Source of the DNA: a virus
Direction: 5' to 3' (one strand)
DNA length: 31,760 nt
Virus record (IMG/VR): IMGVR_UViG_3300025276_000121
Location: 1-31,760 of that record
Part shown: positions 30,838-31,760 of the stretch, one piece after another
How the letters are laid out: each line of letters begins with the position of its first letter
How positions within the stretch are numbered: position 1 is the first letter of the stretch
Program-made: the position numbers and the translations under genes
The notes under the pieces: generated by a model
What the model saw: only the letters and a program-made list of their open reading frames with translations
Told to the model about the DNA's origin: nothing
The model's database searches: none

Positions 30838-31760
30838 TTATCCATCACAAGCTGTACATTCTTCTTGCATTGCACTTGCGGCAATATCACCTCGCAATAC
30901 AGATTCTGTCCGCGTATAGTATAAGGTTTTAATACCTTTTTTCCACGCTTCCATGTGTACTTTGTTAATCCATTTAGGTGTTGCTACCGCAGGAAAAGCT
31001 AAGTTTAAGCTAACAGATTGATCTATATACTGCTGTCTTAGTCCGGCCTGGGTAACGAGTTCCAACTGGTTGATCTCTTTAAATGTTTTAAAAACTTCTT
31101 TGGCAGGTATGTCATGATCACCAACGGTAATATTATCCAACTCGTCAATATCCTGAATTGAACCATGGTCAGCCAGTATTTTATTCCACGTTTTTTCATT
31201 GTTTAAATTATGTTTAATTAATAGTTTAACAAGCGTAGGATTCTTTCTAATGAAAGTACCTTTAGCACTGTTCTCTGTAAATACATTAGCAGCCCAAGGC
31301 TCTATTCCGGGAGAGACATTGCCAGATAGTTTGCTATTAGAAACGGTAGGAGCAACAGCACGGAGATGAGTGTTACGCATACCAGTTCCAACACACCATA
31401 ATGGTTCTCCATAAATTTCTGCAAGATCCATAGATGCTCTTTCGCTTTCAATTTTAATCTGCGAAAATATTTTCCTAGTCTCAAACTGAGAGAGTAAGCC
31501 TTCGAAAGGAATTCCTTTCTCTTGGAGATACGTATGCCATCCGAGGACTCCCAAGCCCAATGCTCTCCCTTTCTGCGCAGATCGAATAGCATTCTCGAAT
31601 CCGCGTAACCCCTTGGCTCTTTGAATAAATTCCTCCATAACTCCATCAAGAAACATCGTAGCGTCATAGATAAGGTTAGTGTCCTTCCATTCTTCATATT
31701 TTGCTAAATTTAATGATGATAAGCAACAAACAAAACTGTGGTTTTCATCTGTGTGTAATG
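30838..31760 (-). CDS. nrdA: Class I ribonucleoside-diphosphate reductase, large subunit (5' part outside window)
   Basis: Convergent with the late block. The frame is open to the right edge (306 residues plus stop seen), so the N-terminal part lies outside. It reduces ribonucleoside diphosphates to deoxy forms, supplying dNTPs for phage replication. Evidence: VCCLSSLNLAKYEEW near the start of the visible part (the second cysteine matches the redox Cys of the active-site pair). Then GLGVLGWHTYLQEKGIPF, NSKLSGNVSPGIEPWAANVF, and near the end TLYYTRTESVLRGD. The C-terminus ECTACDG holds a CxxC dithiol that would receive electrons from a redoxin. The annotated internal Met at 31656 is not the start. 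The small subunit gene (nrdB) is expected beyond the right edge but not visible. Confidence 0.92.
   Translation of the reverse strand, partial: LHTDENHSFVCCLSSLNLAKYEEWKDTNLIYDATMFLDGVMEEFIQRAKGLRGFENAIRSAQKGRALGLGVLGWHTYLQEKGIPFEGLLSQFETRKIFSQIKIESERASMDLAEIYGEPLWCVGTGMRNTHLRAVAPTVSNSKLSGNVSPGIEPWAANVFTENSAKGTFIRKNPTLVKLLIKHNLNNEKTWNKILADHGSIQDIDELDNITVGDHDIPAKEVFKTFKEINQLELVTQAGLRQQYIDQSVSLNLAFPAVATPKWINKVHMEAWKKGIKTLYYTRTESVLRGDIAASAMQEECTACDG

Noticed and set aside
31654-31656. Met at 31656 as the start of the reductase
   Set aside because: Upstream codons continue in frame with family motifs (VCCLSSLNLAKYEEW), so the gene extends beyond the right edge.
31302-31697. 131-residue minus-strand frame overlapping the reductase
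   Set aside because: It lies in another frame of the reductase gene, which is supported by several family motifs and is open to the right edge.
1-31760. Prophage signs (integrase, attachment sites, repressor), tRNA genes, CRISPR arrays
   Set aside because: None visible; no regularly spaced repeats or cloverleaf-type sequences were recognised by eye.

Overview
This window is a continuous stretch of an AT-rich tailed-phage genome. It covers a late packaging, head, tail, ejection and lysis block on the + strand, followed by the 3' part of a metabolic gene on the - strand. The host is probably a member of the Bacteroidota, most likely a marine flavobacterium. None of the starts I inspected has a Shine-Dalgarno motif; they sit instead behind A/T-rich leaders, as is usual for that phylum. 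Several proteins also look like the families of short-tailed phages of Cellulophaga and other marine Bacteroidota, and a distant relation to crAss-like phages is possible. That taxonomic call is inference from remembered family resemblance, not a search. No integrase, repressor, tRNA, rRNA or CRISPR array was seen.

Layout. (1) 2-586 is the C-terminal end of an appendage protein with a lectin-like fold. (2) 641-1985 holds four small overlapping genes: a coiled-coil protein, an unknown, a probable tandem GroES-like co-chaperonin and a probable small terminase. (3) 1982-9307 is large terminase, portal, acidic scaffold-like protein and major capsid protein, closed by a strong hairpin terminator and a second hairpin. 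(4) 9439-12124 holds an unknown virion-type protein, a 53-residue Cys protein not previously tracked because of its size, and two connector or ring-type proteins. (5) 12131-19918 is a 2042-residue tail/stabilisation protein carrying adhesin-like Ig/cadherin-type domains, a beta-rich appendage protein and a small structural protein. (6) 19951-28952 is a T7-like set of three ejection proteins, the last a 2318-residue multi-domain giant. (7) 28958-29501 is a holin-like one-helix protein overlapping an M15-type endolysin. (8) 29505-30782 holds small basic or unknown virion-type proteins and a possible 22-residue peptide. (9) A near-perfect bidirectional terminator separates this convergently from a class I ribonucleotide reductase large subunit that runs off the right edge.

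How it fits together. The terminase pair packages DNA through the portal into a head assembled from the capsid protein with the acidic scaffold and possibly the co-chaperonin. The connectors and the long tail protein close the vertex. The three ejection proteins are presumably stored in the head and form the channel for DNA entry. Holin and endolysin release progeny. The reductase belongs to the nucleotide-supply/early half of the genome.

The most striking object is the 2318-residue protein. It combines hydrophobic glycine-rich stretches, an HExxH zincin site, a stretch resembling sigma-factor region 2 and an unnamed PWC/WWDR module, with the same short FSK/FSR motif recurring near the presumed joints. 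It may be a virion-delivered polyvalent protein that is cut into separate effectors.
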